From: a virus
Length of the DNA stretch: 36,778 nt
Reading direction: 5' to 3' (one strand)
Virus record (IMG/VR): IMGVR_UViG_3300036846_000590
Location: 1-36,778 of that record
A model generated the notes under the pieces. The model was not told the DNA's origin and did no database searches. It saw nothing but the letters and a program-made list of their open reading frames with translations. Below, in pieces: positions 27,854-34,744 of the stretch; position 1 is the stretch's first letter, and every line of letters begins with the position of its first letter. The position numbers and the translations under genes were made by a program.

Positions 27854-27871
27854 GTGACGCTAGCTCGTCAC
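27854..27871 (-). promoter_or_regulatory. Leader hairpin with CTAG loop
   Basis: Palindrome GTGACGCTAGCTCGTCAC, identical to the one at 22227-22244, ahead of the start at 27840. Confidence 0.75.
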
Positions 27872-27889
27872 ACCTTTAGAAACGACAAA

Positions 27890-27919
27890 CGCCCCGCAAC
27901 CGGTGAAGGTTGGGGGGCG
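27890..27919 (-). terminator. Terminator-like hairpin at the edge of the non-coding stretch
   Basis: Arms CGCCCCGCAACC (27890-27901) and GGTTGGGGGGCG (27908-27919) with one mismatch, A-rich to the left. It would end a leftward transcript coming out of the non-coding region, which implies that region is transcribed. Confidence 0.65.
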
Positions 27920-28433
27920 CTTGGGTATTCTCTAGGTTCTATTTTTCCGCTGACTGCATCCGTGCCCCGTCGCCGCGCGCGAGTGGACTGCGCGTGGTCT
28001 ATCATCTGTGTCACCGGTACTGGGGGCCGCACGCCGGGTTCCTTTTTGGGGTCCAGCGCACCCTTACGACAGGTGCGGACATGGTGCAAGCGCGGCGTTG
28101 GCCGGGTGGCGCGCGGGAACCTTTCGGAACCGGGCCGGTGGCCTAGCCGCTTGCGGAGCCGTCGCACTGTGCGGCGGGGGATTTGCGAACCGAAGGCTTT
28201 TTTCGGGAGGTTGTCTTCCGAACCCTGACGGGGGCCTTTCTCGGTACCCTCCCCGGAGGCTCCCTCCCTGATCCTCCGGGAGGGACCACCCTCTGGGGTC
28301 CACCATATAGATGGGCATCCAGAGTCACTTTTTCAAGGGGGGAGTGACTTTTATGTTTCGTGACTTTTCAAGTGGTTAGGGGGGTTTGAGCGTTTTTTCT
28401 CCGTGGGGTTCCTGGATACAGTTACTTCAGTGT
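27920..28433. other. Long structured non-coding region
   Basis: About 510 bases with no frame that has a ribosome site and a plausible protein; competing frames are Arg/Pro/Ser-rich shadows. It is G/C-rich with many short inverted repeats, including TCCCTCC/GGGAGGGA (near 28260-28284). Near 28322-28372 three copies of a [CG][AG]GTGACTTTT-like or inverse element occur: GAGTCACTTTT, GAGTGACTTTT and CGTGACTTTTCAAG; another lies at 28444. It could be a large regulatory RNA, an origin or a packaging signal; the terminator at its left end favours transcription. Confidence 0.5.
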
Positions 28434-29174
28434 TCAAAGTACAGAGTCACTTTCTTTTAAAGTAACATTTTCTATGCATACCGTTTTGACCGGTACTTTA
28501 ATAACCCCCAGTTTTCTGCCAATGATCTGGGTTTCTATATTGGCTTCGGTGGTGAACTCGGCAAAAGCTTGCAGTGCTCCGTCCCATTCCTCGACCCGCC
28601 AACAATCATCGACCACCAGGGTACCACCGGGAGCCATTGCCCGGTAAATCTTTGGCAATGCGTTTTTGACCGGTAGATACAAGTCGACATCTAGCAGGCA
28701 AAAGGCGATCGGGGCGAGCGCGGTAAAATCAAACACGTTGGCATCGCCCTGGATCGACCGTACCCGGTGGATATTGTTGTGGATCATGGTTTTGTCGAAC
28801 CATGTTTGCCGGTTGTCATCAAAGGAGGAGAACAACTTGCGCACCACCTTTGGTGACTTTTGACGTTGTTCCTTTTCGTAGTCAATATCGTTTGCGGTAA
28901 AGCCTGAAAAGGTGTCAATCGCATAATAGTTACGATTGATCCCCAGGTCATCCATGTACTTGTTGAGAAAGACGGTGGTTGATCCGTAGGCACAACCGAC
29001 TTCGACAATCGAGCCGGGGGTTCTTCGGACCTTTGCGACGCACTCGGCGAGGAACATAAGTTCTATGGGAGAGAACATGTAACTGTAGACGTTACAGAAG
29101 GAGTGGTAGAGCGGGGTGTTAAAGGCGATTTGCTTGAGGAGGGTACGAATGGTGGATTTTACGGCTGGGTACAT
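28434..29174 (-). CDS. TylF/macrocin O-methyltransferase-like protein
   Basis: 246 residues with GAGGAG before the ATG. IVEVGCAYGSTTVFLNKYM (residues ~55-73) is the SAM-binding loop, NYYAIDTFSGFTANDIDYE a family hallmark, and IAFCLLDVDLYLPVKNALPKIYRAMAPGGTLVVDDCW contains the DVDLY and VDDCW metal-binding acidic residues of TylF-type O-methyltransferases. Such enzymes methylate sugar or sugar-linked hydroxyls. With the glycosyltransferase at 374-1489 it may tailor a phage-made glycan, but the two genes are 27 kb apart and no direct link is visible. Slightly more A/T-rich in its last part than neighbours. Confidence 0.85.
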   Translation of the reverse strand: MYPAVKSTIRTLLKQIAFNTPLYHSFCNVYSYMFSPIELMFLAECVAKVRRTPGSIVEVGCAYGSTTVFLNKYMDDLGINRNYYAIDTFSGFTANDIDYEKEQRQKSPKVVRKLFSSFDDNRQTWFDKTMIHNNIHRVRSIQGDANVFDFTALAPIAFCLLDVDLYLPVKNALPKIYRAMAPGGTLVVDDCWRVEEWDGALQAFAEFTTEANIETQIIGRKLGVIKVPVKTVCIENVTLKESDSVL

Positions 29175-29202
29175 TTAGACTCCTCTGTTGGCATGGAGTG
29201 GA

Positions 29203-30792
29203 TCACCTCCCGTTCTTGTTTTTTGATAAGTTCAGTGTCTTTTGTGGGTCATCGACCAGGGCTTTCCACAGGTCGCCGCCTGATTTATGAAAGTTCAGGA
29301 TCAATTCGTCAACCGAGTCCTTGATCACAAGGTCGTAAACAAAGCAGCGGTTTTTCTGCCCGGTGCGGTGGATGCGCCCCTCCGCTTCGGCGCGCGGGAT
29401 CACACCGACCGGCGATTCGTAAAAGATGGCGTAGCTCCCGACTTGCAGGTTCAGACCCATCGCCGCCTTTTTCCAGTTGGCCACCAGGAACCGGTAACTC
29501 TTATCGCGGTTGAAGGAGTCTTTGATCGATGTCCAATCCTTGGTGCCGCCCCAGAGCCACCCATGTTTCAGTTTTGCCGTTTTCAAAGCGTCACTAATCC
29601 GCTGGCCAGAGTGGTTGAACTCATAAAAGATGACACACTTGCGATCCTCCGGTACCTCGCGCACAATGTCCATCAGGAGTTCCAGCTTCGGGTTCACCGC
29701 GAACTCCACCTGGGCACGGTCACCGGTATCGTCATCGATAAAGCCGACAAACCCGGAACTTATCTGCCGCATCCGCAGGAATGCGTTCTGTATCTCCCGG
29801 TAGTTACCTTTACCGGCGAACAGGGCGTCACGCGCTTTGATAAAATACTCCCAGTTCTCGATCGGGAACTCGGTGCTCTTGACCACCGGCACCTTGGGCG
29901 GCAGTTCGACACATTCCTCGACGCTGTACCGTAGTGACGACGCGGCGATAAACCGGGCGAGGGTCGGTTGCAGTTTCTTGCGTAGGGTGTACTCGGTGCC
30001 ACCCCACTTGGGGAAGAACTTGCTGTAGAACGCCTCACGGAACATGTAAAGGTTGTCACCAAGTGCGTGCCCGTGGTCACAAAGGTACAACTGTGCCCAG
30101 ATCAGCGCCGGGTCGCGGCCAAAGGCACGTCCGGCCAGCCCGAACCGAATCTTGGCGTTCATCGATAGGTACCGGCACACCTTGTAACTGAGAGAACCGG
30201 TATTCCCCACGGAGGTGGATTGATCCATAAACAAGGCGTCCACCTGGAACCCGACCTTGGCGAGCATCTCGGTGACCGGCTGCCGCTTGCGGTGGGTCGG
30301 CTTGTCACGGCGCGCCACCATCTTGGACACCATCGCCGAGATACCGGTGTAGGTGCCGATGATCAGCCCGTCACCGGTCAGCGTGCTCAGCGTCAGCCAT
30401 TTCTGGGTCGAGGAACCCTTGCGCAGTGACACATAGGGAAATGTGAATCCCCATCTCGCTATTTCGTCCTCCCAGGATTCCACCAGTTCATCGGTTGGCG
30501 CAAAGACGATCCCGCGCCGGATGTACCCATTGGTGAGAAAGTAGTTGAAGAGTTCCAGTGACACCACGGTCTTGCCGAGTCCCAGGTCGGTCATCAACAA
30601 CAGTTCCGGGTAGGCGACACCGAGTAGGAAGCATATCTTCTGGTCGGTGCGCAGCGGCGCGTGGAACTCCGGTACCGGATCGATCAGCGCAAGGTCTTTG
30701 GCCACCGCCTTTGGTGACAGGGTCTTGATCCAGGCGAGTTCCTCGACTTCGCGTTCGAGGTAGGCGCTAATCGCTTTTGGGGATATCGGCAT
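29203..30792 (-). CDS. SNF2/DEAD-like superfamily 2 helicase with altered motif II
   Basis: 529 residues. Motif I is LMTDLGLGKTVVSLEL (residues ~65-80), Ia is IVFAPTDELVESWEDEI, III-like LAGRAFGRDP, and the second RecA-like lobe carries CVIFYEFNHSGQRISDAL, then FLVANWKKAAMGLNLQVG and motif VI AEGRIHRTGQ. This is the layout of SNF2-like ATPases common in phages. Motif II, usually D-E-[SA]-H, is LFMDQSTSVGN: glutamine replaces the catalytic glutamate (codon CAA). That usually cripples ATP hydrolysis, so either another residue compensates or the protein binds rather than translocates. It overlaps the next upstream gene by 26 bases. Confidence 0.85.
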   Translation of the reverse strand: MPISPKAISAYLEREVEELAWIKTLSPKAVAKDLALIDPVPEFHAPLRTDQKICFLLGVAYPELLLMTDLGLGKTVVSLELFNYFLTNGYIRRGIVFAPTDELVESWEDEIARWGFTFPYVSLRKGSSTQKWLTLSTLTGDGLIIGTYTGISAMVSKMVARRDKPTHRKRQPVTEMLAKVGFQVDALFMDQSTSVGNTGSLSYKVCRYLSMNAKIRFGLAGRAFGRDPALIWAQLYLCDHGHALGDNLYMFREAFYSKFFPKWGGTEYTLRKKLQPTLARFIAASSLRYSVEECVELPPKVPVVKSTEFPIENWEYFIKARDALFAGKGNYREIQNAFLRMRQISSGFVGFIDDDTGDRAQVEFAVNPKLELLMDIVREVPEDRKCVIFYEFNHSGQRISDALKTAKLKHGWLWGGTKDWTSIKDSFNRDKSYRFLVANWKKAAMGLNLQVGSYAIFYESPVGVIPRAEAEGRIHRTGQKNRCFVYDLVIKDSVDELILNFHKSGGDLWKALVDDPQKTLNLSKNKNGR

Positions 30793-31159
30793 TGGTCACC
30801 TTCATCGCAGTGTCTATCTTGGTAAGCTCGGCCTTGGCCCACTCGATCGCCCGTTGGTGACCTTTCTCGGCTTCGTCCCAGGTTTCGTAGCGGTCCTGGT
30901 AATTCAGGTCGCTGCGCATCAGGCGCGCCCGCTTGCCGATCTTGACCATTTTATCTTGGGCACCAAAGCACATGGTTTCAAACAACTGGACCCGGCCGCG
31001 AAAGCCGTGATCCAGACCTAGGAACACTGTGGACACCTCGATGGGTCCGACCCTGGTGCGGGCAATGGTACGATCGGCGTTCTCAAACCACCACGCCCAT
31101 TCCAGCAAGTCACCACAGGGTACCGGGAGCTTACCGATCAGTCGATAATATCGGATCAT
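30767..31159 (-). CDS. Conserved-looking phage protein
   Basis: 130 residues from ATG at 31159 (MIRYYRLIGKLPVPCGDLLEWAWWFENADRTIARTRVG). The line 'STVFLGLDHGFxGxxxLFETMxFG' followed by 'YETWDEAExGHxxAxxWA' is recurrent in phage genomes next to replication or helicase genes; function unknown. The upstream frame to 31264 is a spurious extension. It overlaps both neighbours (26 and 29 bases). Confidence 0.75.
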   Translation of the reverse strand: MIRYYRLIGKLPVPCGDLLEWAWWFENADRTIARTRVGPIEVSTVFLGLDHGFRGRVQLFETMCFGAQDKMVKIGKRARLMRSDLNYQDRYETWDEAEKGHQRAIEWAKAELTKIDTAMKVTNADIPKSD

Positions 31160-31361
31160 TGGGTGTCTCTTTCGCGGCGAACAGGATCGCGTCGTGACCA
31201 CATTCACCAAGGGTACTGCGCATAAGCTCGATGTTCTTTGCGAGGGTCCGAGTGACGCCTTCAAGATAGATTGGTACCTCGATAAATGATTTTGGGTGGT
31301 GACACCGCGTGACCCACTCGGATTTTATGTGGATATGGATACAGTCTTTGCAGGCTTTCAT
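31131..31361 (-). CDS. Small zinc-binding-like protein
   Basis: 76 residues from ATG at 31361 (MKACKDCIHIHIKSEWVTRCHHP). C-x2-C near the start, RCHHP, and a C-terminal GECGHDAILF block resemble a small phage protein with 'CKDCxH...RCxHP...GxCGxxAxLF', probably a zinc site. AAGGTG precedes the start. Overlaps the next gene by 29 bases. Confidence 0.7.
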   Translation of the reverse strand: MKACKDCIHIHIKSEWVTRCHHPKSFIEVPIYLEGVTRTLAKNIELMRSTLGECGHDAILFAAKETPNDPILSTDR

Positions 31362-31363
31362 AG

Positions 31364-31747
31364 CTACACCTTGAACACTGGAGGTTTGCGCGCGTGGCGC
31401 GATATCCATTTGGCGGGCCATTCCGTGTTGTGTCTGTCTCTTATCTCTTGGGTCAGCTTGCCAGCGTAGCGTAAGAAGTAGCCATCTTCCATCACCGGGA
31501 ACTGCACCATACCGCGTTTTGGTCCCAGGAATTTCTTACCGTCACCACAATGTTGTACACGGTGTCCCGGAGCCGCTCCGTGCCAGTGCCACAGTTGGCA
31601 CGCCGGGCAATACACGACCCAGTGTATGCCATCGGGTACCGCATAGGCGTCGAGGGTTGGTGCCTTGCGCCCCATGCCTCTCTTGGACAGGTGGTGTATC
31701 GGCCTCCCGCCGTTATCGGCAACCAGTTCGTCAATGGTTTTAGCCAT
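31364..31747 (-). CDS. Hypothetical protein with Cys-His cluster
   Basis: 127 residues from ATG at 31747, with GAGAGG nine bases upstream; the GTG at 31756 sits on the Shine-Dalgarno and is rejected. Residues ~45-75 read HWVVYCPACQLWHWHGAAPGHRVQHC, a C-x2-C plus His-rich cluster suggesting metal binding. The N-terminal MAKTIDELVADNGGRPIHHL is amphipathic. It sits between the DnaB-like helicase and the zinc-like gene, so it may act in DNA metabolism. No family recognised. Confidence 0.7.
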   Translation of the reverse strand: MAKTIDELVADNGGRPIHHLSKRGMGRKAPTLDAYAVPDGIHWVVYCPACQLWHWHGAAPGHRVQHCGDGKKFLGPKRGMVQFPVMEDGYFLRYAGKLTQEIRDRHNTEWPAKWISRHARKPPVFKV

Positions 31748-31752
31748 GCGAA

Positions 31753-33258
31753 TCACCCTCTCAACTGAGAACGGAAACTTCCTATACCATCGTCTTGTGA
31801 CTCTTCTTCGTCATCGGCAACGATGTTGCGCCCGGTGTAGGTACTGATCTTTGCCGATAGGTCGTCGTTCATATAATAGGCTTGGTCAGGGATACAGAAC
31901 TGACCCGATGCGTAGTGTTGCGCAATGACCACTGTTTGCCGGGCCTCATCGTTGCGGACCTTCTGGGTGTAGAGCCGGGCGATCCCGCTCTTCTCCTCCG
32001 CTTCGGTCTGCGAATAGGTGATCGCGTTGTCGGCGACCGACAGCATGCCGATCGAGCCGCTGCCGTGGTGCCCCCGCACCTCGCTGGCGCTCTCTGCGGC
32101 GCGGGAGCCTTGCTGGGGTACCGCTAGGGCGTAATCGCGCTCCACGGCGCTCCCGCGAAGCTGGATGGCCAAGTCCTCTAGCTTCTCCCAGCGGTCTTGC
32201 GGGCCGGGCTTTAGCCGCATGATCTGCGGATAGTCAATCATCACCATCTCGGGCCGGAACCCATCCAACAGTTCCATCTCGTCTAAGTCCCTTTCGAGCA
32301 TCTCAAACGACAGGGAACCGGTGGGATACGCCTTGACCCGGAGATTGTCGAGAAAATAGTCACGGTCCATTTTCGCGCCCAGGTACCTCTCGGTGGCGTC
32401 CTTGCGCTCGATGATAAAGTCCGGCCGGAACACCGTGGCGCGCGGCTCGACCGTCTTGCCGTGTTCCTCAAACACCGTGTGGTGATAGTCACCGTCACGT
32501 TTGACACCGGAATACAGTGTCTGGAAGTAGCGCTGCGCGGTGATCTCGGCGCTGTTCTCTAGTGTGTAGTGGATCGTGCGCCACCCCTTGAGTAACGCCA
32601 TCTTGCCAAGGTGGTTGAGCCAGAAACTCTTGCCACGGTTCCGCGCGGCGATAAACAGGTGCATCTCTTTTTTGGTCGGTACGCAGCCGACCCGATCGAG
32701 CGGTAGGATACCAGTGTTGCAGTAGTCACCGGGGTGACGGTTGAGAAACCCTAGCGCCGCTGTCTCGGACAGGGTGAACCCCTTGTTGCGTGACAGGACA
32801 CGGGTAGACTTTAGTGACTCGCGGAATAGGGTGTCGATCTGATCGGCGGCGTCTTCGGCGCTCTCCTGGTAGATTTGTGCCGCGCGGTGAATGGCGATCC
32901 GCTGGTTACGGCGACGGTTAAATTCGTGGACAAGGTCGGCGACGTACCGCGTGTTGAGTGTCCGTTCCAGCCGGATCATTTGTGTCAGTATACGTTGGTA
33001 GCTGTTGTGACGTTTGTCATCCTTATTTGACAAGATTACGGTGAAAACGTCATCTATGTGTTCCCGTCCTGGTGCTGCCTTGTACTTCTTACGGTAACTC
33101 AGACACCGGGCGACGATGTCATTGAGCGGCGGGTCGAGAAGAGTGACATCGACCGCGCTCGCGACAAACGCCGCGTTGTCATCGGTGCCAAAAGCGACAC
33201 AGGTGCTGATCGACTCCTGCACCGAGAGGGTAAAGTGTTCTGTGTCAGTGTCCGACAT
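31753..33258 (-). CDS. DnaB-like replicative helicase
   Basis: 501 residues. The N-terminal ~150 residues are helical. Walker A is FIAARNRGKSFWLNH (about 200-214; the first Gly of GxxxxGKS is Ala). The strand-2 VMIDYPQIMRL is the Walker B of DnaB/RecA-type hexameric helicases, and AVPQQGSRAAESASEVRGHHGSGSIGMLSVADNAI is the arginine-rich motif 3/4 region. It unwinds the fork 5' to 3' on the lagging strand template and recruits primase. No primase domain is fused. It overlaps the downstream gene start zone and the upstream gene by 14 bases; the C-terminal ~45 residues are acidic. Confidence 0.88.
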   Translation of the reverse strand: MSDTDTEHFTLSVQESISTCVAFGTDDNAAFVASAVDVTLLDPPLNDIVARCLSYRKKYKAAPGREHIDDVFTVILSNKDDKRHNSYQRILTQMIRLERTLNTRYVADLVHEFNRRRNQRIAIHRAAQIYQESAEDAADQIDTLFRESLKSTRVLSRNKGFTLSETAALGFLNRHPGDYCNTGILPLDRVGCVPTKKEMHLFIAARNRGKSFWLNHLGKMALLKGWRTIHYTLENSAEITAQRYFQTLYSGVKRDGDYHHTVFEEHGKTVEPRATVFRPDFIIERKDATERYLGAKMDRDYFLDNLRVKAYPTGSLSFEMLERDLDEMELLDGFRPEMVMIDYPQIMRLKPGPQDRWEKLEDLAIQLRGSAVERDYALAVPQQGSRAAESASEVRGHHGSGSIGMLSVADNAITYSQTEAEEKSGIARLYTQKVRNDEARQTVVIAQHYASGQFCIPDQAYYMNDDLSAKISTYTGRNIVADDEEESQDDGIGSFRSQLRG

Positions 33259-33730
33259 CGAAGGGCACCGTGAGTGAAATTAACTTGCTGGCCATATAGC
33301 CGGGGAATGACTCTTCGAGCGCCGCAGGAATCCACTCAACCCGATCCATCATCGCTTTGAATGACACTTGCGGAGTGTTGAATCGGATCGTCAGGTAGTT
33401 GGCTAATTCCCTGGCGCAGATTTGGCCAAGGGCGACAAACTGGACCGGCGACAGCCCCGGCGCGCATTCGGTCAGTAGCTCGCGCAGGGCTTCCGACTTG
33501 GTGGCAAAGGACGCAAACGATCCCGTGCGTTTGATATGAAAGGTGCGGCCAACATAGATGCCACGATGCTGGCATTCGTGCAAGATGCCTTCCAGTATCC
33601 AGTCCTGGTCTTCAACACTGTCACTTTTGGTCGATTGTTGCTGCATCAGTAGCGCGCAGCGTTTCCTTATGTCATCGAGTTGCTTACGGTTGAGTGACGG
33701 TAACTCTTCACAGATTGATTGATATGACAT
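33245..33730 (-). CDS. Hypothetical protein at the head of the replication operon
   Basis: 161 residues from ATG at 33730 (MSYQSICEELPSLNRKQLDDIRKR). Helical N-terminus, then FHIKRTGSFASFATKSEALRELLTECAPGLSPVQFVALGQICARELANYL, possibly a helical bundle, and a C-terminal PGYMASKLISLTV. No family recognised. It overlaps the DnaB-like gene by 14 bases and is the first minus-strand gene left of the divergent region, where a helicase loader or origin-binding protein would be typical; that is speculation. Confidence 0.65.
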   Translation of the reverse strand: MSYQSICEELPSLNRKQLDDIRKRCALLMQQQSTKSDSVEDQDWILEGILHECQHRGIYVGRTFHIKRTGSFASFATKSEALRELLTECAPGLSPVQFVALGQICARELANYLTIRFNTPQVSFKAMMDRVEWIPAALEESFPGYMASKLISLTVPFDVGH

Positions 33731-33771
33731 CCGGTGTTCTCCCGGTCGATGTGCTTGGTCCCTATTCATTT

Positions 33772-33850
33772 ATACGAGCGAGCACACCACTGCCGGGCGG
33801 GTCGAAAAATATTTTTGCCGATCGCCAGATTCGCTGGTCGTCGCTCGTAT
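33772..33850. promoter_or_regulatory. Divergent-region element with tRNA-sized inverted repeat
   Basis: Perfect arms ATACGAGCGA (33772-33781) and TCGCTCGTAT (33841-33850) enclose an A/T palindrome AAAAATATTTTT (33805-33816) and a small hairpin CCAG/CTGG (33825-33837). It lies between the leftward and rightward gene blocks. Each outer edge reads GCTCGTAT on its own strand followed by A/T-rich bases resembling -10 boxes (TATAAA leftward, TATGAT rightward). Operator or origin element are both possible. Confidence 0.55.
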
Positions 33851-34286
33851 GATTCTAATAGGAGAGCATTTCATAGCGGCTCAATCGCCAGGAGCCGGGG
33901 CCACCCCCGCGCAGAACCTCGCTGGCAGCAATCCGGCTACAGACCCAACACCGGAGGGTCACCGGGACCGCCGCACCTAGTAGCGTTGTTACCAAAAGGA
34001 CGTAGCGCGTCACGGTGTGACGGACATGCTTGACTCCCGGTGAGTGACCGACCTTGCCGCCGGGAGTGATTACCGTGTGTTGTGGATTGGCGATAAACCC
34101 CGGAGTTAGGCACACCGCCGGGTACCAAGTTATTGGTCAGCTAGGGTCGGTTAGTGACTCGGTGGGTGGCTCCGACGATCATAGCCATAGAGTCACAAAT
34201 CTCCTCTAAAGGGAGATTTGTGATCTGATGGGTTCACCAACGATCATGTATCAAGTGAAAAGTTACTCAAAGTGAGGGAGAAAACG
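33851..34286. other. Divergent non-coding region
   Basis: About 435 bases without a supportable gene. Inverted repeats: CGTCAC/GTGACG around GGT (34008-34022), ACTCCCGG/CCGGGAGT (34033-34067) and a perfect 12-base hairpin (34193-34223). CGATCAT occurs twice (near 34176 and 34241). Likely holds the promoters and controls for both divergent blocks, possibly replication signals. Confidence 0.5.
34193..34223 (+). promoter_or_regulatory. Strong leader hairpin before the rightward operon
   Basis: Perfect 12-base arms TCACAAATCTCC (34193-34204) and GGAGATTTGTGA (34212-34223) around a seven-base loop TCTAAAG. No T-run follows, so it is not a standard terminator; it may be an operator, an RNA leader or an attenuator 64 bases upstream of the start at 34287. 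Confidence 0.6.
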
Positions 34287-34679
34287 ATGACTCAGACGAT
34301 TGAATGGGAATCGGTGGTACGGTTTGAGGGTGACGAGGAACCTTACAAGGATCGCGACACTCGTTGGAAGGAACTCTCTGACGAACAGTTTATCGCGTTG
34401 TGTATGGTGTCGGTAGAAAGTGAGTCTCGTATAGACAATTCTATGGGTGACTATCCTGATCAGGGTTGTTTTGTTGGTGACAGGATCATTGTTGCGACAT
34501 TGAGAAGTGAGAGAGATGGACCGATGCTGTCGGTAGAGCGTGTTCTTGACTACATCGCTGAGAACGGTGAGTGGTTGGAGGAACTAGAAGATCAACACCC
34601 GGAATTGGAGCGGTTGATCCGTGGTTGTGAGAGGAGGATTGTGGCGCATAAGCGGCGAAAGGGAAAAAGTATGGGTTAA
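34287..34679 (+). CDS. Small acidic hypothetical protein
   Basis: 130 residues from ATG at 34287 with GAGGGAG six bases upstream (an in-frame GTG at 34272 is the ribosome site itself). Mainly acidic (EWESVVRFEGDEEPYKDRDTRWKELSDEQF), with a basic C-terminus (IVAHKRRKGKSMG). No family recognised. First gene of the rightward operon, so perhaps an early regulator. Confidence 0.65.
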   Translation: MTQTIEWESVVRFEGDEEPYKDRDTRWKELSDEQFIALCMVSVESESRIDNSMGDYPDQGCFVGDRIIVATLRSERDGPMLSVERVLDYIAENGEWLEELEDQHPELERLIRGCERRIVAHKRRKGKSMG

Positions 34680-34744
34680 CCCCGACTTGCCGCTTGCCAC
34701 ATGAATTGGTATCGGTTTAACCTACCACTGAGAGGGTGGTGTGC

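Noticed and set aside
28170-28200. tRNA T-arm-like GGTTCGCAAATCCC on the minus strand
   Set aside because: No matching stem and no acceptor or anticodon arms around it.
27868-28328. Several overlapping frames in the non-coding stretch
   Set aside because: No ribosome sites; Arg/Pro/Ser-rich composition in several frames at once, as expected for G/C-rich non-coding DNA.
33774-33848. tRNA gene
   Set aside because: Seven-base acceptor-like arms and length 75 fit, but there is no GTTCRANNC T-loop on either strand, no D-arm, and the centre is an A/T palindrome.
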